Assembly (NCBI GenBank): GCA_942492935.1
Contig: OW818654.1
Location: 682,001-746,000 of the forward strand
DNA: 64,000 nt
Source: JANJUO01 sp942492935
Lineage (GTDB): Bacteria > Bacteroidota > Ignavibacteria > Kapaibacteriales > UBA2268
Reading direction: 5' to 3'
Positions within the stretch are counted from its first letter, which is position 1; each line of letters begins with the position of its first letter. A program made the position numbers and the translations under genes. Below the pieces are notes generated by a model. It searched no databases. It was not told where the DNA came from and was given only the letters and a program-made list of their open reading frames with translations. Below are positions 36,655-47,131 of this stretch, piece after piece.

Positions 36655-37944
36655 TTACAAAGGCAATGCGAAATAAAATTTTGAGCCGTTGCCTTCTTCA
36701 CTTTCAGCCCATATTTTACCCTTATGTTTGCAAATAAAATCTTTACAAATTACTAAACCAAGCCCAGAACCTTTTTCATTGTCTGTACCTAATCTTGAGA
36801 TTTCGGACTTGTTTAAATTAAATAAATCATCTACAACCTTTTTACTCATGCCTACGCCTTGGTCTGTAACGCAAACTCTAATGAATTTATCTGAACCTTC
36901 TTCAAAGTTATCAGTAGTAATTGAAATCAAACCACCCTTATTAGAAAATTTCACAGCATTAGTAATCAGATTTCGTATAACCGTAGCAATCATATTTCTA
37001 TCACACATCATCATTGTACTTTCGGGTATTTCGGATAATATTTTTATTTGTTTATCATTAGCATTTGATGAAATTGTAAACATTGCATTATTAACAAGTT
37101 CGTATAAATCAATATTTTCTATATTCATATTAATTTTACCTTGCTGCGACCTTGACCATTCTAATAAATCTTCCATAAACTTATATACATATCTTACCGA
37201 ATCATACATTGATTTTATCATTTCAATTAATTCATCTTTTTCAAATAAATCAAACTCTTTATAAATCAAATCTGTAATTCCCAATAATCCTGAAAAAGGA
37301 TTTCTCAAGTCATGTGCTACCAATGAGAAAAACTTATCTTTTTCAGCGTTTAATTTCTTCATATCTTCATAAGATTTTTCAAGAGTATTTTCAGAAATTA
37401 GAATTTTGTTGTACAGCATATTTAATTCATTGAAGTTTTGCTCCATAAATTTCATAGCATATTCAAGTTCATTATTCTTTTTTTCAAGTTGAATTTTAAT
37501 TTCAGATAATTCAGTATTCTGTTTATTTAATAAATCATTTTGAGTATTGATAGTATCTCTATAATTTTTCAAATCAAGATGGGTTTTAATACGAGCTAAT
37601 ATTTCATTTTGATTGAATGGCTTAGTAATATAATCGACTCCACCCAATGTAAATCCATGCACTATATCTTCTGAATCGGCTCTGGCAGTTAAAAAAATAA
37701 CAGGAATATTTGCAGTTATTGAATTGGTTTTTAGTTCTTGAATTACTTCATAACCACTTTTTCCTGGCATCATAACATCTAAAAGAATCAAATCAGGCAA
37801 TTTATCAATTGCAACTTGCATTGCTTTAAATCCATCATCAGCAATGTATAATTTATAATACGGTCTAAGCAATGCTCCTATTAATTGTATATTAACGGGT
37901 TGGTCATCGACAATTAAAATTGAATTTGTTAGGTTACTGTTCAT
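36655..37944 (-). CDS. Hybrid response regulator/histidine kinase (REC-HisKA-HATPase)
   Basis: 429 residues. An N-terminal receiver domain (about 8-125; SILIVDDQPVN, Asp near residue 55 in LILLDVMMPGKSG, ITKPF) is followed by a coiled coil (130-195), then HisKA with the phospho-His near residue 211 (FFSLVAHDLRNPFSG) and the ATPase domain (NLITNAVKFSN, DQGVGMS, GSGLGLVICK). There is no membrane segment, so it is a cytoplasmic kinase whose input is phosphorylation of its own receiver. It probably works with the 921-residue kinase upstream, 16 bases away, in one operon. Confidence 0.92.
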   Translation of the reverse strand: MNSNLTNSILIVDDQPVNIQLIGALLRPYYKLYIADDGFKAMQVAIDKLPDLILLDVMMPGKSGYEVIQELKTNSITANIPVIFLTARADSEDIVHGFTLGGVDYITKPFNQNEILARIKTHLDLKNYRDTINTQNDLLNKQNTELSEIKIQLEKKNNELEYAMKFMEQNFNELNMLYNKILISENTLEKSYEDMKKLNAEKDKFFSLVAHDLRNPFSGLLGITDLIYKEFDLFEKDELIEMIKSMYDSVRYVYKFMEDLLEWSRSQQGKINMNIENIDLYELVNNAMFTISSNANDKQIKILSEIPESTMMMCDRNMIATVIRNLITNAVKFSNKGGLISITTDNFEEGSDKFIRVCVTDQGVGMSKKVVDDLFNLNKSEISRLGTDNEKGSGLGLVICKDFICKHKGKIWAESEEGNGSKFYFALPL

Positions 37945-37960
37945 TTTTAATCCTATTTAT

Positions 37961-40726
37961 TTAATTAATTTGGTTATCAATTTGATTTTTATAAAATTGA
38001 ATTTGTTGTGGCAAATGTTGAATAGTTTTTGATAAATTTGCATAATCAAAATTAAACAAATAAAAATTCATTTTTTCACAACTTTCTGTTAAAATATCAA
38101 GTTCTAATTCCTTGCAAGTATTTTCAAAATCATTTACAAATAATTCAATATTGCTAATATCGGAGAAGTCAAAATTATTTGTAATATTTTTTGAAACTAC
38201 TTCATGAATAATATTTATTTTGTTGGATAATTCTACCAATTGAGATGGTGATAAAGAGTTAAATAAAACATCAAAATTTTCAAATTCATCTGAAGAAGTT
38301 GTTGTAATTTCACCAGTCGTAAACGAAATATGCTTGGTTAATTCCGAAAGCAATTGATTGCGACTTATCGGTTTTCTTAAAAACCCATCAAAATCCATCG
38401 AAATTCTACTTTCTTCACTTTTATATATGGAAGCTGTGAAAGCAATAATTGGAATATGTTTCGTTTTAGGATTTGATTTTATTCTCTTTGTAGCTTCGTA
38501 TCCACTAATTCCTGGCATTCTTAAGTCCATTAATATTACATCAGGTAAATAAATGGCAGCAATATCAACTGCATCATCACCACTGTGAGTTTCAATAAAA
38601 TTCAAACCAGATTTATCCAAAAATGCTTTTACAACATCAATATTTTGCTGAACATCATCAACAATTAATATTTTAGAATTCTCAAATTTGACAAATGAAT
38701 TTGACCAATCAAGTGATTCTATCGCTTCATTTTGTAATTTACGAATTAATACATTTTGAAATACAATAGTAAAAATTGTACCTTTGTCAAGTTGGCTAAT
38801 TAATGATATTTTTCCATTAAGCATTTCAGAAAGTCTTTTAGTTATTGTTAAGCCAAGCCCAGTACCACCATAATGTTTGATGCTCACTGATAATGATTGT
38901 CTGAAAGATTCGAATATAGATTCTTTATCTTCTTCAGCAATACCAATGCCACTATCTTCAACAATAAGAGCAAAATCAATGTAATTACCATAATCATTAA
39001 TCAAACTTATCTTCACTTTCACAAAACCGATATGTGTAAATTTAACCGAATTGCCTATTAAATTGATTAAAATTTGCCTCAAACGCACTTCGTCAAACTG
39101 AATATAATCTGGAAATTTGTTATCAATTTCAAGATAAAAAGCAAGTTTTTTTTCTTCGATTTTGTTTTTGAAAATCATACTTACATCTTCAATGGCACTT
39201 CTTATATCAACGGGTTCAAGTTGTAATTCAAGTTTGCCTGATTCAATTTTTGATAAATCAAGAATATCATTAATTAAAGATAATAGAGCTTTACCAGAAG
39301 TTAATATCGTTCTCAAATAAGAACTATGTTGTGGATTTTCTACGGAATTCAACATGATTTCTGAAAATCCAAGAATAGCATTCATTGGGGTACGAATTTC
39401 ATGGCTCATATTAGCAAGAAATTCACTTTTTGAACGATTAGCATTATCAGCAATTTGCTTTTGTTTGATAATTTCATATTCATAATCTCTTCGGACAATT
39501 GTACCAGCCATCATATCAGCTGCTAAACGTAACAAGTCAATAGATTCTTCATCCCATCTTCGTGATTGTTTTACAGAGTCAAATCCAGCAAAACCAATCA
39601 TTTTGTTTCCATAATACATAGGTACAGTTAATAGAGATATGATTCCTTGAGGTTCGAGAATTTCCTTTTCAGCATGATATTCATCTGCAATTTCTGATAC
39701 TAATGGGATATAAACGTATTCCTTTTGGCTGAATTTTTCAAACCACCTCGGAATATAAGAGTTAGGAATTCCTTGAAGATTATCAATCTCGGGATTTATT
39801 CCCTCACTACACCATTCGTGAGTATTATTGCATACTTCTTCATCCAAGTCAAAAATAAATATATAAACTCTATCGACCTCAGTGTATTTCCCTAATTTTC
39901 CTAATGCAGCATTGATAGTATCATCAACATTTTCTGCAATAGATTGAATTAAATCAGAAGAAATTTCATTTATTAAATGATGTAGTTTATTAAGTGCCTT
40001 TAATTTTGAAGTAGAATTTATTTCAGTAGTTATATCTCTAATCAAAGCAACTAAATTATTATTTCCATAGTTATTAACTCTTGCTTCAAAATGTTTAATT
40101 TCTCCACCAATTGTTAGAGAATATCTATCAGATTTCAGATTATTATCATTTATAGATTCTTCAAGTAATTTATCAAATCTACCGGCTATTTCAGCAGGCA
40201 TAACTTCAAAAATTGTCTTCCCAAGAAAAAATTCTGGTTCGATAAACAGAAGTTCTTTGTTTGTAACAAAATAGTCAACAAAAACTTTTTGATAATTGAA
40301 AATGAAAAACAAATCAGGACTTGCATTCAACAATGCTATATTTTTAACTTCAATTTCTTTTCTTGCAGAAATATCACTTATTATTCCATCTACTCGGATT
40401 GGTTCATTATTTTGATTATAAATAACTTTTGATTTTACATTTAACCATCTAATTTTTCCACTATCTACTTTGATTCGATATTCTGCTTCAAATTTTCCAT
40501 TTGTATTCAGCAGATTCAAATGTTCATCAACTTTGCTTTTATCTTCATCAATGATAAAATCATACCAGAAATCTGGATGATTATAAAAATAATCGATATT
40601 TCTTTCATATAAAATTTCAGCTGCCTTATTAATATAAAACAATTCTATAGGTTTTTGAAATGATATAGAAAATACACAATCATTTATCGAATTCAAAATG
40701 TCATTAAAATCTATTTGCCTATACAT
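37961..40726 (-). CDS. Hybrid sensor histidine kinase (PAS-PAS-GAF-HisKA-HATPase-REC)
   Basis: 921 residues, cytoplasmic, no membrane helix. Two PAS domains (about 1-120 and 125-240) and a GAF domain (about 245-410) precede HisKA with His near residue 440 (FLANMSHEIRTPMNAIL). The ATPase domain follows (NLIGNSVKFTH, EDSGIGI, GGTGLGLTI), then a receiver with the acceptor Asp near residue 733 (VILMDLRMPGISGYE) and a C-terminal ~100-residue helical segment. That last part resembles the place of an HPt domain but has no clear HPt His motif. It probably phosphorylates the downstream REC-kinase or other regulators. Signal unknown. Confidence 0.9.
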   Translation of the reverse strand: MYRQIDFNDILNSINDCVFSISFQKPIELFYINKAAEILYERNIDYFYNHPDFWYDFIIDEDKSKVDEHLNLLNTNGKFEAEYRIKVDSGKIRWLNVKSKVIYNQNNEPIRVDGIISDISARKEIEVKNIALLNASPDLFFIFNYQKVFVDYFVTNKELLFIEPEFFLGKTIFEVMPAEIAGRFDKLLEESINDNNLKSDRYSLTIGGEIKHFEARVNNYGNNNLVALIRDITTEINSTSKLKALNKLHHLINEISSDLIQSIAENVDDTINAALGKLGKYTEVDRVYIFIFDLDEEVCNNTHEWCSEGINPEIDNLQGIPNSYIPRWFEKFSQKEYVYIPLVSEIADEYHAEKEILEPQGIISLLTVPMYYGNKMIGFAGFDSVKQSRRWDEESIDLLRLAADMMAGTIVRRDYEYEIIKQKQIADNANRSKSEFLANMSHEIRTPMNAILGFSEIMLNSVENPQHSSYLRTILTSGKALLSLINDILDLSKIESGKLELQLEPVDIRSAIEDVSMIFKNKIEEKKLAFYLEIDNKFPDYIQFDEVRLRQILINLIGNSVKFTHIGFVKVKISLINDYGNYIDFALIVEDSGIGIAEEDKESIFESFRQSLSVSIKHYGGTGLGLTITKRLSEMLNGKISLISQLDKGTIFTIVFQNVLIRKLQNEAIESLDWSNSFVKFENSKILIVDDVQQNIDVVKAFLDKSGLNFIETHSGDDAVDIAAIYLPDVILMDLRMPGISGYEATKRIKSNPKTKHIPIIAFTASIYKSEESRISMDFDGFLRKPISRNQLLSELTKHISFTTGEITTTSSDEFENFDVLFNSLSPSQLVELSNKINIIHEVVSKNITNNFDFSDISNIELFVNDFENTCKELELDILTESCEKMNFYLFNFDYANLSKTIQHLPQQIQFYKNQIDNQIN

Positions 40727-40920
40727 AAATAATATCGATAAAGTAAAAAAAATTGTTCTAAAAATTACTAAAATTTCAAATATAAGTGTAATTATTTATA
40801 TGATAAACAAATATTTTATAATTACTCCTTTTTTTGTAACTACTCACCCATTTTCAGTGCAATATCATTTCAATATTACTTGAGAAACAGTCTGTTAAAT
40901 CAATCACTTGAAGCAAGTTG

Positions 40921-43119
40921 TTAATTTAGGGGTAATGTAAAGTGAAATATTGACCCTTTGCCAACTTCGCTTTCTACCCAAATCTTGCCTGAATGAAGTT
41001 CAACAAATTCCTTACAAAGTATCAATCCAAGCCCAGTACCAGATTCCTTATTAGTACCGAGAGTTGATTTGGATTCGCCAATATTAAATAATTTATTGAT
41101 TTGCAATTCACTCATTCCAACTCCATTATCCTGAACAGAAATATTTGCAAATTCTGTTCCATTTTCATCAAGCATCTTTTCAACAAAAATCTCGACCTTA
41201 CCGTTATTTTTGGTGAATTTGATTGCATTAGAAACCAGATTTCGTACAACTGTGGATATTAAATTTACATCGGCATTTAGTATCAATCCAGATTTGTAGT
41301 TACATACAATTTCAATACTTTTATTTCCAGCAGTAGTTTTCAATGCTCTCAAAACACTTTCAATAACGAATTTAAAATCAAATTCTGAATATTTAACTTT
41401 GATGTTGCCTCTTTGGGCATTACTCCATTCAAGTAAATTTACTAATAATGAAAACAAGTTACCTGCAGTATCTTTCATCATTCCGATATAATTTTTCTTC
41501 TCTTCATTTTCAAAATTGTCATAAGAACGATGAATCATATCTGTTAACTGCATAAAACTTGCAATTGGGTTGCGAATATCGTGAGCAATTATGGAAAAGA
41601 ATTTATCTTTTGTAGCTATAACTTCTTGTAGTTCTTCATTTTTAATATTGATTTCTTTATTTTTTTCTGATAAAAGGTCATTGAGTTTGCTTTTGGATTT
41701 TAATCTAAAGAAATTTGACACTAATATTACAATAGCAATTAAAAGGATTAGAGCAAAAATGATTAAGTTGTTTCTTTTTTCACTATTAAGCAATTCTTTT
41801 TCATTCTGTTGATTTTTTAGTATTAATTCTTTCTCTTTTTTTTCATTTTGCAATTCAACTTGTGAATATATGTCAGCAATTTTTAGTTCGGCTTCTTTTT
41901 GATACAAAGAATCTTTAACAGTCAAATATTCTGATTGATACTTAAAGGCATTTTTGAAATCATTGTTAAGGTTAAATGCTTGAATTAAATTTTCATACAC
42001 CAATTTATTCAAATAACCCAAATTATTTTTTTTATAATAATCATAAGCAATTTTAGAATAATTAATGGCTTGAGAATATTGCTTTAATTCTTGATAGGCA
42101 GAAGAAATATTGGAGTAATTTATAACTGCTCCATCAAAAGCATTTAATTCTACTGCCTGCTTAGCAGATACATTGAAGTAAGTAATTGCAGAATCAAATA
42201 ATTTTCTTTTGTAATAAATAAAACCAAGATTTGCATTCACTTGAGCAAGAGATTTTTTGTCTTTTGTTCGTTCTGAATATTTTCGAGCATGTAGTAAATG
42301 CTTAACAGCTTCGTCTAATTTATTAATTTCAGAATTTGCAATTGCTAAATTATTATGGTATGAAAACAAATATCTTTCATATTCAATTTTGGTTGCTGGA
42401 GTGATTATGGTTTGCTTCATATAAGTTTCTAAAATTGAAACTGCTTTTTCCAATTTTTGTATTGATGTTTCATACTTTTTCCAATCTCTTAAAATTACTC
42501 CAAATAAAGCATTAGATTGGGCAATCCATACCAACATATTTTTTTCAGTTGCTAATTGCTGCATTTCTTCAGCAATTTTTATAGCTTCACTGTAATTGCC
42601 ACGTTCTCTTAAAGCCCCTGCGTAAGAATTTAGAATTTTAATTTTAATGTCATCAGAATTTAGTTTAGATGAATATTTGTATGCTTTTAAAGCATTAACA
42701 TAAATTGAATCATTTATGTTAATTTTCTCATAATTCCTTATTAAATAATAGTATGCAATAGATTTTTCATCATCTGCAATTTCCGGAAGAATTTTATAAG
42801 CATATTGATTGTATTGATTATATTTTGAGGAATCATTTTTATCAACATAAAAATATGCTAAATTAGTAACTGTTACAAATCGTTCCAATTTATTATTAAT
42901 TTTTTCATTTTCTTTTAATGCTTGTTTACTTAATTTTAGAAATTTATCTGGTTCATTTTTGTAATATTCAATAGATAAATTATTGAGTAATTCAATTCTC
43001 TTTGAATCATTCGTATTTTTTAATAATGTTTCTAATGAATCAATACTGTTAGCAAAAGCTGAACAGAAAGCAAAAAAAATTATCAATATTATTTTATTTA
43101 TACCAAACACAATTTTCAT
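40921..43119 (-). CDS. TPR-containing membrane sensor histidine kinase
   Basis: 732 residues. A signal peptide-like start (MKIVFGINKIILIIFFAFCSAFA) precedes a periplasmic alpha-helical TPR array (about 30-430). A membrane segment follows near 455-475 (NLIIFALILLIAIVILVSNFF), then a coiled coil and HisKA with His near residue 513 (FFSIIAHDIRNPIASF), then the ATPase domain (NLVSNAIKFTK, DNGVGMS, GTGLGLILCK). The C-terminus GKIWVESEVGKGSIF matches the next kinase upstream, so they are paralogs. No response regulator is fused. The ligand of the TPR sensor is unknown. Confidence 0.9.
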   Translation of the reverse strand: MKIVFGINKIILIIFFAFCSAFANSIDSLETLLKNTNDSKRIELLNNLSIEYYKNEPDKFLKLSKQALKENEKINNKLERFVTVTNLAYFYVDKNDSSKYNQYNQYAYKILPEIADDEKSIAYYYLIRNYEKININDSIYVNALKAYKYSSKLNSDDIKIKILNSYAGALRERGNYSEAIKIAEEMQQLATEKNMLVWIAQSNALFGVILRDWKKYETSIQKLEKAVSILETYMKQTIITPATKIEYERYLFSYHNNLAIANSEINKLDEAVKHLLHARKYSERTKDKKSLAQVNANLGFIYYKRKLFDSAITYFNVSAKQAVELNAFDGAVINYSNISSAYQELKQYSQAINYSKIAYDYYKKNNLGYLNKLVYENLIQAFNLNNDFKNAFKYQSEYLTVKDSLYQKEAELKIADIYSQVELQNEKKEKELILKNQQNEKELLNSEKRNNLIIFALILLIAIVILVSNFFRLKSKSKLNDLLSEKNKEINIKNEELQEVIATKDKFFSIIAHDIRNPIASFMQLTDMIHRSYDNFENEEKKNYIGMMKDTAGNLFSLLVNLLEWSNAQRGNIKVKYSEFDFKFVIESVLRALKTTAGNKSIEIVCNYKSGLILNADVNLISTVVRNLVSNAIKFTKNNGKVEIFVEKMLDENGTEFANISVQDNGVGMSELQINKLFNIGESKSTLGTNKESGTGLGLILCKEFVELHSGKIWVESEVGKGSIFHFTLPLN

Positions 43120-43371
43120 TTAAAAGTAATACTTTTTCAAAATACAAATTTTAAATTAATAATATTTTAGCTATAATCAAAGAAATATTTCTTAAAAATT
43201 AATTTTATTGGATTAATGAAACATGATTGTCCAAGAACTTCAAAATTTAAATGATAACGACTAAGTACCCAAATGAAAAAATAAATTTCGCTGGGTTTTT
43301 ATAGGATTTTTAATTCACTTTGAAAACGTTCTTTTAAATTAAAATAAATATGGCATAGTATTAATAATTAA

Positions 43372-45894
43372 TTATTTAGGTAATTCAAACCAAAATGTAC
43401 TGCCTTTGCCAACTTCACTTTCTACCCATATTTTGCCATTATGTTTCTCAATAAATTCCTTACATAACAACAGACCTAAACCTGTACTTGGTTCATCTTC
43501 TGTACCAGGTCTTGACACTTTTTGGTCTATTTTGAAAAGCTTGTTTACAATATCATCACTCATACCAATTCCGCTATCTCTTACAAATACTAAATTACTT
43601 TTTCCATTATCACTATTTTTAATTCCTATCTCAATATCACCGCCTCGCGGAGTAAATTTGATAGCATTGGAAATTAAATTTCTTAGAACTGTATTAAGCA
43701 TTGGAATGTCAGCATAGACTGTTTTTGAATTATCAATATTGTTGATTAAGTTTATTTCCTTTTGTTTGGCTACTTCGGTTTGAACATCAATATTTTGCTT
43801 CACAAGCATTTGTAAAAAGCATTGTTCGGGATTAAAATCGGTTATACCACGTTTCATTCTTGACCATTCGAGTAGATTTTCTAATAATTTAAACAAATTA
43901 TCAGCAGAAGAGTGCATATCTTTACTTAAAATTTGAACATCTTCAATTGACAGTTTGTTGTATTCTTCCGCCATAAGTTTTGTAAGCGAAAGAAATCCAG
44001 CAAATGGACTTTTTATATCGTGAGCTAATATAGAAAAGAATTTATCCTTTTCGGAATTTGTTTTCTCCAGTATTTCTGTTGTTTCGGTTAATTCCTCTAT
44101 CAAGTTGTTTTTTTGATACAAATTTGCTTCAATAATTTCATTTGATTCTCTCAATTGAGATAATAATTCAATTTGCTCATTCTCCATTTCTTTTCGATGA
44201 GTGATGTCCGAAAATGTAATAACTGCACCAGAAATTTTGTTATTTTCATAAATAGGATAAGATGAATATTCTACAAGAAGTGAGTTATTGTCTTTTTTCC
44301 AAAATACTTCATTATCAAATCGATTTGAGTTTCCTTTATTTAGCGTGTTGAAAATAGGGCATTGTTCAATCAAATAAGTTGTAGAGTTCAAGTGTGAATG
44401 ATGAATCAAGTCATGCATATTTTTGCCTATACATTCTGCAAGTTCATATCCTAACATTTTCAAACCTGAATTATTTATAAATGTACATTTGCCTTCAACA
44501 TCAATGCCATAAATACCTTGGTCTGTAGTCTGTAATAATTGACTTATTTTGAGGTTGCTTTCAAGCAATTCTTTTTCTAAATTTCTTTTTTGTTTATTTT
44601 TAAATAAATTAAACAAAATCAATAAGCTTAGAATAATAACCAAGACAATTAAAGCAATTATACCATAGAAGAAATACTTTTTCTCATTAGCTATTTCATT
44701 AGCTTCAAGTTCTTTAATTCTTTTTTCTTGTGTGAGCAACTCTATATACTTATCTTTTTCCTTAACACTATAAACAATATCATTCTCGGCAGCTTTTTTT
44801 AGCATTTCAATATTGTATAAACTATCATTTACAGCCATTGTCATTTTGGAGTATTTATAAGCAAGTTGAAAATCGCCAGTTTTTTCATATAAATTTGAAT
44901 AAGCAGAATATAATAATTTTAATGATGAAATATTGATTGTGTTGTTGAGAATTTTTTCAGCGTCATTCAAGTAAATTAATGCTGAATCATAATCCTTATT
45001 TGAAATTTTTATTTCAGCAAGCCCTAAACTTATTTCAGCTATATTTTTCAATAATTTAATTTCTTTAGCAATAGAAAGAGCCAAATTATAATACTTTTCA
45101 GCCAATTGATTGTTCTTTCGTTCAAATTCTAAATCTCCCATTCCATTGTAAATACCAAGCAAACCGGGTTTAAAACTATTATTAATATTTTTCAAAGCAT
45201 CATTATAAAATGCCATTGCCTCATTGTATTTCTTTTGTTTTTTATTTATATCACCAAGAACTAATTGGCACATACCAATTCCCATTTTATTATCTGATGC
45301 AGTAAAAATATCTGATGCCTTAGAAATATATTTGGTTGCTTGACTAAAATTATCGTAATTTAAATGAATATTTGCAAAATTATACAATGTGCGTCCAAGA
45401 TTTGCTGAATCTTTTTGCTTTTCATAAATATCAATCGCTGTAATATAACTTGCAACTGCATTGTCAATTATAGATGCTTCTTTATAAACAACACCAAGAT
45501 TAACATAATTATTTGCAAGATTTGATGAATCTTCAAATTTAGTAAAAGTTTTGATTGCCATGTTAATATTTGCTATCGCTTTACTATAATTTAAAAGATT
45601 TAATTGGCTCATTCCAATTACTTCATATCCATAGCCAACACCTTTTAAAAATTCTTTTTCTGTTGAAATTTTAATTATTTTTTCTCCTATAGAAATTGCT
45701 CTCTTAGGATTTGCAGATTTTATTTCGTGAGCATTAAGATATAAATTTGAAATTTTATCTTGTGTTTCTTTTGATAGTGATGTATTTTGGGAATTATCTT
45801 GAGATATTAAATGTGAAGTGCATATAATAATAATTAGTTGAATCATTAAAAATTTGAATTTCATTCTATTTGTTTTCATATTAATTCTATTCAA
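43372..45894 (-). CDS. TPR-PAS membrane sensor histidine kinase
   Basis: 840 residues. A hydrophobic N-terminus (FKFLMIQLIIIICTSHLIS) leads to a periplasmic TPR array (about 45-400; ANNYVNLGVVYKEASI and similar). A membrane helix (about 408-430) and a PAS domain (about 445-570, QTTDQGIYGIDVEGKCTFIN) follow, then HisKA with His near residue 625 (FFSILAHDIKSPFAGF) and the ATPase domain (NLISNAIKFTP, DSGIGMS, STGLGLLLCK). The start is Met of MNRINMKTN; Met6 is an alternative. Fourth kinase in a row on this strand. Confidence 0.9.
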   Translation of the reverse strand: MNRINMKTNRMKFKFLMIQLIIIICTSHLISQDNSQNTSLSKETQDKISNLYLNAHEIKSANPKRAISIGEKIIKISTEKEFLKGVGYGYEVIGMSQLNLLNYSKAIANINMAIKTFTKFEDSSNLANNYVNLGVVYKEASIIDNAVASYITAIDIYEKQKDSANLGRTLYNFANIHLNYDNFSQATKYISKASDIFTASDNKMGIGMCQLVLGDINKKQKKYNEAMAFYNDALKNINNSFKPGLLGIYNGMGDLEFERKNNQLAEKYYNLALSIAKEIKLLKNIAEISLGLAEIKISNKDYDSALIYLNDAEKILNNTINISSLKLLYSAYSNLYEKTGDFQLAYKYSKMTMAVNDSLYNIEMLKKAAENDIVYSVKEKDKYIELLTQEKRIKELEANEIANEKKYFFYGIIALIVLVIILSLLILFNLFKNKQKRNLEKELLESNLKISQLLQTTDQGIYGIDVEGKCTFINNSGLKMLGYELAECIGKNMHDLIHHSHLNSTTYLIEQCPIFNTLNKGNSNRFDNEVFWKKDNNSLLVEYSSYPIYENNKISGAVITFSDITHRKEMENEQIELLSQLRESNEIIEANLYQKNNLIEELTETTEILEKTNSEKDKFFSILAHDIKSPFAGFLSLTKLMAEEYNKLSIEDVQILSKDMHSSADNLFKLLENLLEWSRMKRGITDFNPEQCFLQMLVKQNIDVQTEVAKQKEINLINNIDNSKTVYADIPMLNTVLRNLISNAIKFTPRGGDIEIGIKNSDNGKSNLVFVRDSGIGMSDDIVNKLFKIDQKVSRPGTEDEPSTGLGLLLCKEFIEKHNGKIWVESEVGKGSTFWFELPK

Positions 45895-45980
45895 TTATTA
45901 ATTAATTAACTCATATAACCAAAATTCACGAAAAAAATCATTTATAAAATAACGCAATAACAATAACTATCAACTTATAA

Positions 45981-46841
45981 CTACACTTCACCTTCAAATG
46001 GTTTAGCTCTTTTCTCTTCATCTTCTTCAACTTCGTCAATAACTTCTTGGATTACATCATCAGGAATATCAATACTGAATTTTTTTCTTGGGACCATATC
46101 AAGCTCTTCAACATCTGGTCTATTTGAAACATATTCAGTTTGTTTATCATCGTCATCTTCAACATAATCAAATTGAATAAAAGTCTTTTCCCCACATTTG
46201 CAGGTAACTAAAATACTTTCAATTTCACCTTGTCTGTTTCGATTTATTTCAATTTGTGTTCTATGTTCTTCGGCAATGCTTGATGGGTCGTCAGCAATTT
46301 CAACTATTGTACCTTTGTCATCATAAAAATCTTGTGGTATTAAATGCTTATGTTTTGGAGGTGATTTTGAACCTGCAATTTTTGGAGCAATGATAAAGTC
46401 TTTGAAATTTTTGACTAAATAATCATTCTCTTCCATTTCAGCATATTTTTCAATTTTATAATCATCATTGAAATGGTCTGCTTTGCGACTGTCTTCGTCA
46501 TAATTTAGAATATCTTCAATTTGAGATGCAGAAATTATTTTTTTCTTAGCAGCGTCTGCTTTTTTGATAACGCTACTTTCAAATGGCTCTTCAACTAATG
46601 AACTGTATAAATCAGCTGCTCTTTTGGCTTCATTCCCATATTTGATAAAATCAGATAAATCATCGTCAGAAAGCCACTTTTCTTCTACCTCTTCACCAGT
46701 ATTCGCAACATCTGATTTAGAAAATTCATCATTAAATCCAAATGGAAAATGCTCTGAATTATTCACAACGTCATTCTTGTCAAATTCCTCAAAAGGATTT
46801 GAATCAAGAGAATTATCAATATTTTTTATTACTTTACCCAT
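45981..46841 (-). CDS. Acidic protein of unknown function with a CxC motif
   Basis: 286 residues with a strongly acidic composition and no membrane segment or signal peptide. The segment VTCKCGEKTFIQFDYVEDDD suggests a small zinc- or iron-binding knuckle near residues 220-235. The N-terminal half is low complexity with repeated NPFEEFDKND-like stretches. I do not recognise a family. It lies behind (upstream of) the kinase cluster on the same strand. Confidence 0.7.
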   Translation of the reverse strand: MGKVIKNIDNSLDSNPFEEFDKNDVVNNSEHFPFGFNDEFSKSDVANTGEEVEEKWLSDDDLSDFIKYGNEAKRAADLYSSLVEEPFESSVIKKADAAKKKIISASQIEDILNYDEDSRKADHFNDDYKIEKYAEMEENDYLVKNFKDFIIAPKIAGSKSPPKHKHLIPQDFYDDKGTIVEIADDPSSIAEEHRTQIEINRNRQGEIESILVTCKCGEKTFIQFDYVEDDDDKQTEYVSNRPDVEELDMVPRKKFSIDIPDDVIQEVIDEVEEDEEKRAKPFEGEV

Positions 46842-47020
46842 ATCGACAATATTAACAGCAATTATTATGCCCTATATTTGCTTAAAAATATTAAATACAT
46901 TAATCATCAAAATTCAGTAAAGTATATAATCCGTTTTTATTGTTTTTGTAATTTAAAAATATAACCAAATAATATCGGAGATATTCGAATAACAAACAAA
47001 CCTCAAATCTTACAACAAAA

Positions 47021-47048
47021 AAAGGTTTCGGATATTTCCGAAACCTTT
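47021..47048 (-). terminator. Intrinsic terminator of the tRNA-Asn gene
   Basis: A 12-bp perfect stem, AAAGGTTTCGGA (47021-47032) and TCCGAAACCTTT (47037-47048), is followed on the minus strand by eight T residues (CCTTTTTTTTG). It lies about 10 bases behind the tRNA. Confidence 0.9.
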
Positions 47049-47057
47049 AATTTTCTG

Positions 47058-47131
47058 CTCCCAAGGAGGGACTTGAACCCCCGACCCTCTGATTAACAGT
47101 CAGATGCTCTAACCAGCTGAGCTACTTGGGA
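47058..47131 (-). tRNA. tRNA-Asn (GTT)
   Basis: Read on the minus strand, it forms a full cloverleaf: acceptor TCCCAAG/CTTGGGA, D-arm with GCTCAGCTGGTTAGAGC, anticodon arm CTGACTGTTAATCAG with anticodon GTT, and T-arm with GGTTCAAGTCCC. The discriminator base is G and CCA is not fully encoded. 74 bases. Confidence 0.97.
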
